Source of the DNA: Streptomyces sp. CB01373
Lineage (GTDB): Bacteria > Actinomycetota > Actinomycetes > Streptomycetales > Streptomycetaceae
Assembly: GCF_002803075.1 (NCBI RefSeq)
Contig: NZ_NNBK01000009.1
Span: 101,704-165,703 of the forward strand
DNA: 64,000 bases
Direction: 5' to 3'
The translations under genes were made by a program, and so were the position numbers. Every line of letters starts with the position of its first letter. Within the stretch, counting starts at the first letter, position 1. Below, in pieces: positions 1-8,517 of the stretch. The notes below the pieces were generated by a model. That model was given only the letters and a program-made list of their open reading frames with translations, was not told the DNA's origin and searched no databases.

Positions 1-59
1 CGCGAAGAGCGATCCGGTCTCGCCATCGCTGTATGTGTGCGGCATGCGCGCGACAGGCG

Positions 60-1397
60 TCACGCCGTGGTGATCTTGACGGTGTACGCGCCGGACGCCG
101 TGCGGTTCTCCACCTCCACCCGGACCCCGTCGCCCGGCACGGTGAAGCTCTCCCCCACGTCGATCGGGGCGTCGGCGAGCGCGGGCTGGACCGAAGACTC
201 CTCGCAGGCCCCGGTGTGCGGATGGGCGTCGATCACCTCGATCGGGCCGCCACCGGACTCCGCCCCGCTGCGCACCCGGTACACCAGCACCCCCTGCCGG
301 CACCCGGTCACGTCGTTGCCGATCGACGCCCGCGCCTCGATGGCCAGCACGCTGTCGCTCCCGGTGCGCACCACCACCAGCTTCGTTCCGCCGCCGAGCC
401 CGAACAGCGGCGGCCCGGCGGCGGCCGTCACCGACGGACCCTCCTCCGGCGGGCTCGCTCCCGCCGGGCCCGCCTCCACCGGCTCCAGGGTCACCCGGGT
501 CGGCCCGCCTCCCCGCACGCAGGTCACCTGACGGGGGTTCAGCCAGCCGAGCTTCCACTTGTGCCAGGCGAAGAGGTCGGGGGACAGGCCGAACTGGCTG
601 CCCATCAGGTCCCAGTCCCCGACGTAGGTGTCCCAGTCGCCCTTGCCGTCCGCGGGCCGGTGGTACAGGTCGGGCAGGTCGAAGACGTGCCCGGTCTCGT
701 GGGCGAGCACCAGCCGGTCCGGCGGGTGCCGTTCGAAGACGGTCACCACCCGCCGGATCTCCTTGCCGTCGGCCACCAGCGGGGTGTCCAGGTTGACGAC
801 CTTCGTCGCGTCCGAGTCGACGCCGGGCGCGTCCGGGTCGGCGACGAAGTAGACGATGTCGTAGCGCGAGAAGTCGACCTGGGGATCGGCCGCGGCTAGC
901 GCGTCCCGCAGATACGCGGTGCGGTCCCGGGCGTTCCAGTCACGGTGCACGGCGTACGCGGTGGACGGGCGCGGCATCCGGATCCAGCGCCGCAGCGGGT
1001 GGGGGCGCAGGGTGAACCTGCCGTACGACGCCTGTTCGAAGTACCGGCTGGTGGCCGGGAAGTGGTCGGCGGCGAGTTCGGCCGGGGTGGTCCGCGGGGT
1101 GGAGTCCGGGAAGGACAGGAACACGAGGACGGCGTTCAGCGTCCGGGTCGGCCGTACGTAGGCGGGGTTCCAGGTGTCCAGCCCCTCCGAGTGGTGGGCG
1201 TCCGTGCGTCGCAGGGCGCAGGGCGCGGGGGAGAACGGTTCGGCGACCGAAGGGCCGCCCAGGATCGAGGTGGCGGCGACCGCCGACATGGTGGTGAACA
1301 CGGCCGCGGTACTGCGCAGCCTGGGACGTGCCCCGGCCAGGTTCAGCGCGTTGCGGACGTCATGGCCGAGTGCCTTCAGGGGCGGCTGACACGGCAC
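60..1397 (-). CDS. secreted M6-like zinc metalloprotease
   Basis: Predicted secreted endopeptidase of 445 aa. The zinc site HETGH, followed five residues later by Asp, is at about residues 233-243 (HExxHxxxxxD), as in immune-inhibitor-A/M6-like peptidases. The N-terminus has basic residues, a hydrophobic stretch and an Ala-rich end that look like a Sec signal, although the charged region is long. I chose the GTG start because GGAGGT sits 4-5 nt upstream; an upstream ATG would add 35 residues with no ribosome site. The C-terminal third is beta-rich and looks like an accessory domain. It is transcribed away from the GGDEF/EAL gene across a shared regulatory region. The class is solid; the substrate is unknown. 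Confidence 0.82.
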   Translation of the reverse strand: MPCQPPLKALGHDVRNALNLAGARPRLRSTAAVFTTMSAVAATSILGGPSVAEPFSPAPCALRRTDAHHSEGLDTWNPAYVRPTRTLNAVLVFLSFPDSTPRTTPAELAADHFPATSRYFEQASYGRFTLRPHPLRRWIRMPRPSTAYAVHRDWNARDRTAYLRDALAAADPQVDFSRYDIVYFVADPDAPGVDSDATKVVNLDTPLVADGKEIRRVVTVFERHPPDRLVLAHETGHVFDLPDLYHRPADGKGDWDTYVGDWDLMGSQFGLSPDLFAWHKWKLGWLNPRQVTCVRGGGPTRVTLEPVEAGPAGASPPEEGPSVTAAAGPPLFGLGGGTKLVVVRTGSDSVLAIEARASIGNDVTGCRQGVLVYRVRSGAESGGGPIEVIDAHPHTGACEESSVQPALADAPIDVGESFTVPGDGVRVEVENRTASGAYTVKITTA

Positions 1398-1797
1398 GGG
1401 GACCTCCGGGGGCGGTTCACGGGACACCGACCCCAGCCTGTGGGAGTTTGGAGAAGTACGCCCTGTTTGTCTGCACCGGAAGGGTGAGGGAGGCGAGTTC
1501 ACGGCAGGACGGCCCGACAGAGGTCCGGGAAAAGAACACCTCCGGACCGCTCACGGAACGTCACAGATGGTCAGCCGTACAAAGAACTCGTCCATGTGTG
1601 GTCGAAAACGATGTCGGTGAGTGGCCGGTCGTCGCGCGGGACAGGCGAGTGGCTGGAAGGGGTTCGCCGACGGCATCTATGATCGACACACTTTTCCTGC
1701 ACTTTCCTGCGCGGACACGGGCCGGGACGCCGTCCACCAGCCGGCGGACCACCCGACGAGACCGAAAAGAAGACCGAGTGCACTGCGGGAGCGAGCG
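1398..1797. other. divergent intergenic region
   Basis: About 400 bp between the divergent protease and cdgA-type genes. It must hold both promoters. I see a clear BldD-box match in it but no convincing small gene. Short open frames here run into the cdgA frame upstream of its GTG and lack ribosome sites. Confidence 0.6.
1561..1573. promoter_or_regulatory. candidate BldD box upstream of cdgA
   Basis: TCAC-AGATG-GTCA fits the published BldD pattern TNAC-N5-GTNA exactly. It lies about 225 bp upstream of the chosen cdgA start. cdgA is a known BldD target in S. coelicolor (established); binding here is inferred. Confidence 0.55.
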
Positions 1798-3906
1798 GTG
1801 AGCGGAACGTCCGAAGGGCCGACGCCCGCGGCAGACCTCATCCGACCTACTGTCACGGAGAGTGATGCCGCGAGGCCTCCGGGTACGGACCCGGTCGCGG
1901 CGGTCGCCGCCGAGCGGGCCGTGGCCCCCACCGCGCCCGCGCCCTCCGGCACCGGTCCCGCCGGGTTCCTGCCCGCCCACGGCCTCACCCGGATGGCGGA
2001 ACCGGCCCCGGCGGCCCCCCGATTCACCGTCCTGGCCGAATCCGCACCGGCCGTCGTCGACCTGCTCGGGTCCGCACCACCGCCGGCCGGCACTGTCCCG
2101 GAACCGGAATCAGTCCCGGATTCCCACCCGGACGCCGACGCCCTCTCGGAGCCCGGCCCGGACGCCGGGGCCGAGCGTCCCTTTCGGTCCGCCTTCTCCG
2201 CGGCGCCGTTGGCGATGGCCGTCGTCGACCCCGAGGGCCTGGTCGTCAGTGCCAACGAGACCCTCGGCGCGCTCCTCGGCACCGGCCCCGACGAGCTGAC
2301 CGGCCGGCCCGCCGCCGAGCTGGTGGACCTCGCCTCCGACGCGCGCACCCGCAACGCCTACGCGGAGGTGCTGCGCGGCCGGCAGGCCCGGCTGCGCTGC
2401 GCCCGCCGGCTCAAGCACCCGGACGGCCACCGGCTGTGGGTCCAGGTGACGGTCGCGCCGCTGACCCCCGGCTCCCCCGGCGTGCTGCTGTCCGTGGCGG
2501 ACATCAGCGCCCGGCGCGAACTCCAGGCCCGGCTGCGGCACTTGAAGAACCACGACCCGGTGACCCAGCTGCCCAACCGCACCCTGTTCTTCGAGCGCCT
2601 GTCGGCCGCGCTGGAGACGGAGTCGTACGAGGGCGGCGGGAGCGGCCGGATCGGCCTGTGCTCCCTGGATCTCGACGGCTTCAAGGCGGTCAACGACACC
2701 CTCGGCCACCGCATCGGCGACCGGCTGCTCGCCGCCGTGGCCGAACGGCTGACCCGGTGCGCGGACGCGGCAGGGCACGGCCGGACCAGCACGCCGCTGG
2801 TGGCCAGGCTCGGCGGCGACGAGTTCGCGCTGCTCGTCGAGGACTCGACCGGCACCGAGCAGCTCGCGGAGCTGGCGGAATCGGTTCTCTCGGCCCTCCA
2901 GGAGCCCTTCGAGGTCGCCGGCCGGCGCCTGTCGGTGTCGGCGTCCATCGGCGTGGTCGAACGGCGCGCGGCCGGTTCGTCGGCCACCGCGCTGATGCAG
3001 GCCGCCGACACGACGCTGTACTGGGCGAAGGCCGACGGCAAGGCCCGCTGGACCCTGTTCGACCCCGAGCGCAACGCGCACCGCATGACCCGCCAGGCCC
3101 TGGTCTCCACCCTGCGCGCGGCCGTGGAGCGCGGCGAGTTCGCCCTGGAGTACCAGCCGCTGGTCGGCATGGAGGACGGGCGGCTGCGCGGGGTCGAGGC
3201 CCTCGTCCGCTGGCGGCACCCGGAGTTCGGCACGCTGACGCCGAATCGGTTCATCGCCCTTGCGGAGGAGGACGGCTCGATCGTCCCGCTGGGCCGCTGG
3301 ATCCTGGGCACCGCCTGCCACCAGGCCCGCCGATGGCAGCTCGACCACCCGGACGAGCCGCCGATCTTCGTCAGCGTCAACGTGGCCGTCCGCCAGGTGT
3401 GGGACTCCGACCTCGTCGCGGACGTGGCCGAGGTCCTGGCCGAGACCGGTCTCGCGCCGCACCTGCTGCAGCTGGAGCTGACCGAGTCGGCCGTGATGGG
3501 CTCGGCCGGCCGGCCGCTCGAGGCGCTGCGCTCCCTGAACGACATGGGCGTCCACATCGCCATCGACGACTTCGGCACCGGGTACTCCAACCTCGCCTAC
3601 CTCAGCCGGCTGCCGGTGTCGGCGCTGAAGCTGGACGGCTCCTTCGTACGCGGATTCCAGCACGAGGAGCCGGAGGGCGCGGCGAGACGGCCGAACCCCG
3701 CGGACGAGGTCATCGTGGAGGCGATGATCCAGCTCGCGCACCGGCTGGGGCTGACCGTCACCGCCGAGTGCGTGGAGACGTCCGACCAGGCGAGCAGGCT
3801 GCGCCGGATCGGCTGCGACACCGGGCAGGGGTGGCTGTACTCCCGGCCGGTGTCGCCGGACCGCATCTCCGAGCTGCTGGGCGGCCGCGCCTGCGGACGC
3901 GGCTGA
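1798..3906 (+). CDS. cdgA: PAS-GGDEF-EAL cyclic-di-GMP enzyme (CdgA-type)
   Basis: Bifunctional c-di-GMP protein of 702 aa, predicted to be soluble. A low-complexity Ala/Pro N-terminus (1-130) is followed by a PAS/PAC sensor (about 135-245), a diguanylate cyclase domain with intact GGDEF at 339-343, and a phosphodiesterase domain with EAL at 467-469 and a DDFGTGYS motif. Both catalytic signatures are complete, so net activity cannot be read from sequence. The start is GTG with GGGAG six nt upstream; the open frame extends 59 codons further without a ribosome site. The architecture and the distance to chb and cslA fit S. coelicolor CdgA (SCO2817), a BldD-controlled developmental regulator. Its stop lies 6 nt from the convergent LLM gene. 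Confidence 0.85.
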   Translation: MSGTSEGPTPAADLIRPTVTESDAARPPGTDPVAAVAAERAVAPTAPAPSGTGPAGFLPAHGLTRMAEPAPAAPRFTVLAESAPAVVDLLGSAPPPAGTVPEPESVPDSHPDADALSEPGPDAGAERPFRSAFSAAPLAMAVVDPEGLVVSANETLGALLGTGPDELTGRPAAELVDLASDARTRNAYAEVLRGRQARLRCARRLKHPDGHRLWVQVTVAPLTPGSPGVLLSVADISARRELQARLRHLKNHDPVTQLPNRTLFFERLSAALETESYEGGGSGRIGLCSLDLDGFKAVNDTLGHRIGDRLLAAVAERLTRCADAAGHGRTSTPLVARLGGDEFALLVEDSTGTEQLAELAESVLSALQEPFEVAGRRLSVSASIGVVERRAAGSSATALMQAADTTLYWAKADGKARWTLFDPERNAHRMTRQALVSTLRAAVERGEFALEYQPLVGMEDGRLRGVEALVRWRHPEFGTLTPNRFIALAEEDGSIVPLGRWILGTACHQARRWQLDHPDEPPIFVSVNVAVRQVWDSDLVADVAEVLAETGLAPHLLQLELTESAVMGSAGRPLEALRSLNDMGVHIAIDDFGTGYSNLAYLSRLPVSALKLDGSFVRGFQHEEPEGAARRPNPADEVIVEAMIQLAHRLGLTVTAECVETSDQASRLRRIGCDTGQGWLYSRPVSPDRISELLGGRACGRG
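1853..1865. promoter_or_regulatory. second BldD-box match inside cdgA 5' end
   Basis: TCAC-GGAGA-GTGA also fits TNAC-N5-GTNA and is a perfect four-base inverted repeat. It sits 55 bp inside the chosen reading frame, so it would be an intragenic operator, or the true start is further downstream. Confidence 0.4.
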
Positions 3907-3912
3907 GCCCGC

Positions 3913-5061
3913 TCAGTCGCCGGGCTGGGTACTGACGTCGGCCGGCAGTCCGTAGGCGTCCGCGATGAGTTCGTAGCTGCGCAGGCGTACGGCGCCGCTG
4001 TGCGCGTTGCTCGTGATCATCAACTCGTCGGCGCCGGTGCGCTTTTGCAGGTCGTCGAGACCGGAGCGGACCTCGTCGGGGGTGCCGTGGACGACGTTGG
4101 CGTTCCAGGAGTCGACGAACTCCCGCTCCATCGGGCTGAACTCGTACGCCTCCGCCTCCTCGGGGGTGGGCACGAGACCGGGGCGGCCGGTGCGCAGCCG
4201 GACCATGTTCAGGGCGGCGGCCAGCACCTGGCGACGCGCCTCGCGCTCGTCCTCGGTGGCGAGGGCCGCGACACCGATGAGGGCGTACGGGGCGTCCAGC
4301 ACCGCGCTCGGGCGGAACGAGTCGCGGTAGAGGTCGAGGGCGGGGACGGTGTTCTGCGCGGAGAAGTGGTGGGCGAAGGCGAACGGCAGGCCGAGCGTGC
4401 CGGCCAGGCGGGCGCTGAAGCCGGAGGAGCCGAGCAGCCAGACCGGCGGGCGGTGCGGGGACTGCACGCCACCCGGGGAGGTCGCCTGGACCGGGCCGGG
4501 GACGGCGTGGACGCGGCGGTAGGGGTGGCCGTCGGGGAAGTCGTCGTCGAGGAAGCGGATCAGCTCGGCGAGCTGCTGGGGGAAGTCGTCGCCGCCCCGG
4601 TCGATGGGGGTCCCCCCTGCTCGAGCGGAGCCGAGAGCTTGGGGGAGTTCGGTGCGGCGCAGGGCGGCGGCGGTGGCGCCGTCCGTGCCGGGGGCGCGGC
4701 CGAGGCCCAGGTCGACCCGGCCGGGGGCCATGGCCTCCAGGGTGCCGAACTGCTCCGCGATGACCAGCGGCGCGTGGTTGGGCAGCATGACGCCGCCGGA
4801 GCCGAGGCGGATGCGTTCGGTGTGGGCGGCGAGGTGGGCGAGGATCACGGCCGGGGAGGAGGAGGCGACGCCCGGCATCGAGTGGTGCTCGGCGACCCAG
4901 TAGCGGTGGTAGCCGCGGGACTCCGCCGTCTTCGACAGGGCGACGCTGGTGCGCAGCGCGTCGGTGGCGGTGTGGCCCGCGCCCACGGTCACCAGGTCCA
5001 GTACGGACAGGGGTACCGGGGCGGTCCCGTGTGTGGTGCCCTTGATCTCGTCTCCCGCCAC
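3913..5061 (-). CDS. LLM-class flavin-dependent oxidoreductase
   Basis: Bacterial-luciferase-like monooxygenase of 382 aa with a single TIM-barrel domain. The N-terminal signature [15 protein letters not shown] and the later [13 protein letters not shown] segment are typical of the MsnO8-like LLM group that uses FMNH2. The start is GTG preceded by GGAGG at normal spacing. Residues about 139-152 are coded by an inserted dispersed palindrome that keeps the frame and falls in a surface loop between conserved blocks, so the enzyme is probably still functional. It is transcribed towards cdgA. The physiological substrate is unknown. Confidence 0.85.
   Translation of the reverse strand: MAGDEIKGTTHGTAPVPLSVLDLVTVGAGHTATDALRTSVALSKTAESRGYHRYWVAEHHSMPGVASSSPAVILAHLAAHTERIRLGSGGVMLPNHAPLVIAEQFGTLEAMAPGRVDLGLGRAPGTDGATAAALRRTELPQALGSARAGGTPIDRGGDDFPQQLAELIRFLDDDFPDGHPYRRVHAVPGPVQATSPGGVQSPHRPPVWLLGSSGFSARLAGTLGLPFAFAHHFSAQNTVPALDLYRDSFRPSAVLDAPYALIGVAALATEDEREARRQVLAAALNMVRLRTGRPGLVPTPEEAEAYEFSPMEREFVDSWNANVVHGTPDEVRSGLDDLQKRTGADELMITSNAHSGAVRLRSYELIADAYGLPADVSTQPGD
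4606..4646. repeat. dispersed Streptomyces palindromic repeat, exonised
   Basis: A 41-bp imperfect inverted repeat with outer arms TCCCCC/GGGGGA and inner CTCG/CGAG. The same type of element is commonly seen between genes in Streptomyces genomes. Here it lies inside the LLM gene and is translated in frame. Confidence 0.7.
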
Positions 5062-5417
5062 GGGTGCCTCCAGCTGGTTGACCGTTCACTTTCCTGATCG
5101 GGGTCAACAGGGCACCGCTGCCATTTGTTCCTTGCCCACCCACCCGCCCGTCTCGGTTGCGTTCAGAGGAACCGCCACGGGGCTCCGCCCCGGACCCCGG
5201 GGCGCGAGGATCCGCCGCGGACCCCGGGGCGCGTCACTTCGCCCCCCGCCCCCCGGACCGCGAAGCTCGCCCCCGGCCCCCCGGCCCCCCGGACCCCGGG
5301 ACCCCCGGACCCTCGGATCCCCGGATCCCCGGACCGCGTGCCTCCGCCCCGGGCCCGTCGGGCCCGGGCCCGTCGGGCCCGGGGCGGAGGGCCCCGTGCG
5401 GCTCCCTCGGACCGTGT
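5062..5417. other. C-rich low-complexity intergenic region
   Basis: About 356 bp upstream of the LLM gene and downstream of fdhA. From about 5220 to 5340 it consists of degenerate CCCCGGA-type units with extreme strand asymmetry, ending in a large inverted repeat. Open frames through it are compositional artefacts. No gene seen. Confidence 0.7.
5341..5390 (-). terminator. large GC inverted repeat downstream of fdhA
   Basis: A 50-bp nearly perfect inverted repeat whose arms each contain a further hairpin (GGGCCCG-T-CGGGCCC, twice in tandem). It starts 28 bp past the fdhA stop, as expected for a strong factor-independent terminator without a U tract. It could also extrude as a cruciform. Confidence 0.6.
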
Positions 5418-6572
5418 TCACGCCGCGAGCGCGTGACCCGGGTGGAGGACCACCTTGGTGTAGCCCTCGATCCGCTTGTCGAACTTCTGGTACGCCTGGG
5501 GCGCGTCGGCCAGCGGCAGCTCGTGCGAGACCACGAAGCTGGGCTTGGCGCGCCCGGCCATGATCAGATCGCGCAGCTGCCGGTTGTACTGCTTGACGTT
5601 GCACTGGCCGGTGCCCATCTGCTGGCCCTTCTCGAACATCTTGCCGATGGAGACCAGCAGCTGGCCGTGCTTGGCGTGCTCGTCGGGGCCGCCCGGGTCG
5701 GAGGGCACGTACAGACCCGGCACGCCGAGCATGCCGGTGGGCCGCACCGTCATGACGAGGGTGTTCAGGACGACGGCGGGCTCCTCGTGGCTGACGTCCT
5801 TGTGCGACTGGGCCTGGTAGCCGACGGCGTCCACACCCTTGTCGGTGCCCTCGCCGTTGGTCATCTCCTTGATCTGCTCGGCAGGGTCGCCCCTGGTGAA
5901 GTCGATGGGGATGGCCCCGATCTCCTCCGCCTTGGCGAGCCGCTCGGGCACCCGGTCGACCGAGAACACCTTCGACGCGCCGCGCAGCAGTGCCGAGTAG
6001 GCGGCCATGAGGCCCACCGGTCCTGCGCCGAAGACGGCGACGGACTCGCCGGGCTTCACCTGGGCGAGTTCGCAGCCGTGGTAGCCGGTCGGGAAGATGT
6101 CCGCGAGCAGGACGAAGTCCGTCTCGAACTCTTCGCCCGGCGGCAGCTTCAGGCAGTTGAAGTCGGCGAACGGCACCCTCAGCCGCTCGGCCTGGCCGCC
6201 GGTGTAGGGGCCCATCGCCACGTATCCGTAGGCGCCTCCGGCGAAGCCGGGGTTCACCGTGAGGCAGAACCCGGTCTTCCCGGCGAGACAGTTCTTGCAG
6301 AACCCGCAGGCCACGTTGAACGGCATCACGACCCGGTCGCCCCGGGACAGCGACGTCACGCCGTCCCCGGTCTCCTCGACGATGCCGAGGTTCTCGTGGC
6401 CGAAGACGATGCCGGACTGGGCGGCCGTGCGGCCCTCGTACATGTGCAGGTCGGACCCGCAGATCGCGGTGGACGTGACCCGTACGATCACATCGTTCGG
6501 GTGCTGGATCTGGGGATCGTCGACGTCCCTCACCGTGACGTTGAAGGGCTTTTCGTAGACGACGGCTTTCAC
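5418..6572 (-). CDS. fdhA: glutathione-independent formaldehyde dehydrogenase
   Basis: Zinc-dependent medium-chain dehydrogenase of 384 aa that oxidises formaldehyde to formate with NAD and needs no glutathione cofactor (Pseudomonas putida FdhA family). Visible features are the catalytic zinc ligand region CGSDLHMYEGR, GHENLG, a structural-zinc Cys cluster (CGFCKNCLAGKTGFC), and the Rossmann motif GAGPVGLMA. I chose the GTG start because GGAGG lies 8 nt upstream and the N-terminus MKAVVYEKPFNV is the usual one; 45 extra upstream codons are non-homologous in appearance. Probably detoxification. It is followed by the large hairpin terminator. Confidence 0.9.
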   Translation of the reverse strand: MKAVVYEKPFNVTVRDVDDPQIQHPNDVIVRVTSTAICGSDLHMYEGRTAAQSGIVFGHENLGIVEETGDGVTSLSRGDRVVMPFNVACGFCKNCLAGKTGFCLTVNPGFAGGAYGYVAMGPYTGGQAERLRVPFADFNCLKLPPGEEFETDFVLLADIFPTGYHGCELAQVKPGESVAVFGAGPVGLMAAYSALLRGASKVFSVDRVPERLAKAEEIGAIPIDFTRGDPAEQIKEMTNGEGTDKGVDAVGYQAQSHKDVSHEEPAVVLNTLVMTVRPTGMLGVPGLYVPSDPGGPDEHAKHGQLLVSIGKMFEKGQQMGTGQCNVKQYNRQLRDLIMAGRAKPSFVVSHELPLADAPQAYQKFDKRIEGYTKVVLHPGHALAA

Positions 6573-6761
6573 CTGGGTCACCTCCGCGTCGAACGCTGGA
6601 CGACGGCGGCGACGACGGGCCGTTGCCGGGGGGGACACCAACCAGGGGGATGACACAGGAAGGCGGGGGCGCTCGGTCGTCCCGGGCCCCGGGCGTTCTC
6701 GCTGCACCGCCGGACACTTCCAGAGTCCGCCCGCGTGACCGCGACCGCAACCGCGCCGGTG

Positions 6762-7493
6762 TCACGCCTGGACGATCGGCTCCCGTGTGAACAGCGCACC
6801 CAGAGCGGGGGCGTTGACGCGGCGGTCGGTGAGCCGCAGCGCCTCCCAGACGGTCACCTGGTTCGCCGTGAGGACGGGCTTGCCGAGCTGCTTCTCCAGG
6901 GCGGGCAGGTGGGAAACCGTGTGCAGGGCGGTGTCGGGCAGCAGGACCGCGTCCGCCCCGGGGACGTCCGCCTCGCGCGCCAGGGCCAGGATCTCCGCCT
7001 CGCCCCAGGTGCCCGCCTCGGCGGCGGTGACGATCCCGGCGCTGCGGGCGGCGGCCACCTCCACCTTCCCCGCGTGCAGGAAGTCCGTGAACAGGCGGGT
7101 GACGTCCTCGGGGTAGGTCGCGGCGACCGCGACCCGGCGGGCGCCGACCTCGGCCGCCGCGTGCACGAAGGCGAACGAGGTCGAGGAGGCCGGCGTGCCC
7201 GCCGCCCTGGCCAGCTCGCGGACCTGCTCGTGCGCGCCCTCCCAGCCGCGTACGAAGCCGCCGCTGGTGCACGCCCACACCACCGCCTCCGCGCCGGACA
7301 GCCGCAGCCCCTCCACGCCCCGGGCGAGCCGCTCGGGCGCGCCCATCTCGTACAGCGCGTCCACCCGGTGGACGTCCTCGCCGATGTCGGTGTGGACCAG
7401 GTCCACCCGGATGTCGCTGCCCAGGAGCTGCTCGATACGCGGATAGTCGTCCTCTGCGGAGTGGCCCGGGTAGAGGAATCCGAGTGCGGTCAT
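6762..7493 (-). CDS. Asp/Glu racemase / maleate isomerase family protein (1)
   Basis: A 243-aa protein of the aspartate/glutamate racemase superfamily branch that contains maleate cis-trans isomerases and arylmalonate decarboxylases. The paired active-site Cys regions are visible: VVWACTSGGFV near residue 80, and a second half around LLPDTALHTVSH where Asp replaces the usual second Cys, as in arylmalonate decarboxylase-like members. Its ATG overlaps the stop of the paralogue upstream (ATGA), so the two are translationally coupled and may form a pair. Part of the catabolic locus with an ABC importer; the reaction is unknown. Confidence 0.75.
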   Translation of the reverse strand: MTALGFLYPGHSAEDDYPRIEQLLGSDIRVDLVHTDIGEDVHRVDALYEMGAPERLARGVEGLRLSGAEAVVWACTSGGFVRGWEGAHEQVRELARAAGTPASSTSFAFVHAAAEVGARRVAVAATYPEDVTRLFTDFLHAGKVEVAAARSAGIVTAAEAGTWGEAEILALAREADVPGADAVLLPDTALHTVSHLPALEKQLGKPVLTANQVTVWEALRLTDRRVNAPALGALFTREPIVQA

Positions 7494-8335
7494 GGCCTGC
7501 CTTCCTGCGGTTCGTCGGACAGTACGGGCCAGGCGCCGCCGTCCTCGTGCCGCGGCCTGGGCGGCGCGGGAGGCACACCGGACGGCAGCGCCTGGTACGG
7601 CCCCACGGGTCGGGTACCCAGCCGGCGCAGGGCAGCCCACATCGTGACCTGGTTGGCCGAGATCACCGGTATGCGCAGTTCGGCCTCCAGCTGCGGGATC
7701 ACGTCGTAGGTCGGCAGGTTCGTGCAGGACAGGAACAGCGCCTGCGGCTGGTCGCCGCGGGCGGCGCGGCGGGCCATGTCGGCCACGCCGCGGTACGGCA
7801 CCTTCCAGATGTGCCGGGTCAGCCCCATGCAGGCGCACCCGGTGACGGTGACGCCGGCCTCGGCCAGGTAGTCCTGGAGGGAGCGCGTCAAGGACACCGT
7901 GTACGGGGTCACCAGCGCCACCCGCCGGGTGCCGAGTTCCGTGAGCGCCTCGAGGAGGGCCCCGGGCGTGGTGACCGCGGCCACCGCGCCCGCCCGTGTC
8001 ATCGCCGCGCACAGGGCGCGCTCGCCGGCGATCCCGCCGACGAAGCTGCCCGAGGCGCAGGCGTAGGCGACGACCTCGGGCGTGACGGCGGTCAGGGTGC
8101 GCACCGCGGCGGCGAGCGTCCGGTGCTCGCTGACCAGCCGGGCCAGGTCCAGGCTCACCTCGACCGGCATGAACGGCGTCCGGGTCAGGTGCAGCGAGAC
8201 CTCGTCCGGCGCCCACCGCCACAGCTCGCGGTCCAGCGCGAAGTCGAAGGGGGCGACGACCCCGACTCCGCGCTGCGGGCGGGGTCCGCCGAGGAAGGAG
8301 ATCCCCGTGCCGTTCATGTCGTTCGTGGCGTCCAC
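7490..8335 (-). CDS. Asp/Glu racemase / maleate isomerase family protein (2)
   Basis: Paralogue of the downstream gene, about 281 aa. It keeps both Cys regions, VAYACASGSFVGG and LFLSCTNLPTYDV, so it has the two-cysteine layout of maleate isomerase/racemase enzymes, unlike its partner. The start is uncertain: GTG at 8335 has AGGT 7 nt upstream; GTG at 8344 and ATG at 8317 are alternatives, while the open frame extends to 8482. It is the first gene of a two-gene operon divergent from the dehydrogenase-amidase pair. One two-Cys copy plus one Cys/Asp copy suggests related but distinct steps. Confidence 0.72.
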   Translation of the reverse strand: MDATNDMNGTGISFLGGPRPQRGVGVVAPFDFALDRELWRWAPDEVSLHLTRTPFMPVEVSLDLARLVSEHRTLAAAVRTLTAVTPEVVAYACASGSFVGGIAGERALCAAMTRAGAVAAVTTPGALLEALTELGTRRVALVTPYTVSLTRSLQDYLAEAGVTVTGCACMGLTRHIWKVPYRGVADMARRAARGDQPQALFLSCTNLPTYDVIPQLEAELRIPVISANQVTMWAALRRLGTRPVGPYQALPSGVPPAPPRPRHEDGGAWPVLSDEPQEGRP

Positions 8336-8517
8336 GGCAGACACCTGCCTCACGTGCGGGAGACGGAGGGGCGCCGCCGACGGCAGGTGAACGACACGGT
8401 GGGACAGCGGAGAGCAACCGTCCGTACGGACGCCCGTGTTGACGATGGTGGATTCGGGTGCGAGCGTGGTCAATCCGTGCACGTCAGACGGCCGCCCCTT
8501 TCGAGAAACGGCTCGCC

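Noticed and set aside
2110-3741. Long open frame antisense to the GGDEF/EAL gene
   Set aside because: Mirror of a high-GC gene's codon pattern; no family motifs, no ribosome site, and the sense strand has complete GGDEF and EAL signatures.
5104-7578. 824-aa open frame on the minus strand across fdhA and the racemase gene
   Set aside because: It lies in the wrong frame of two recognisable genes and reads Arg/Gly/Pro-rich sequence through the C-rich intergenic tract.
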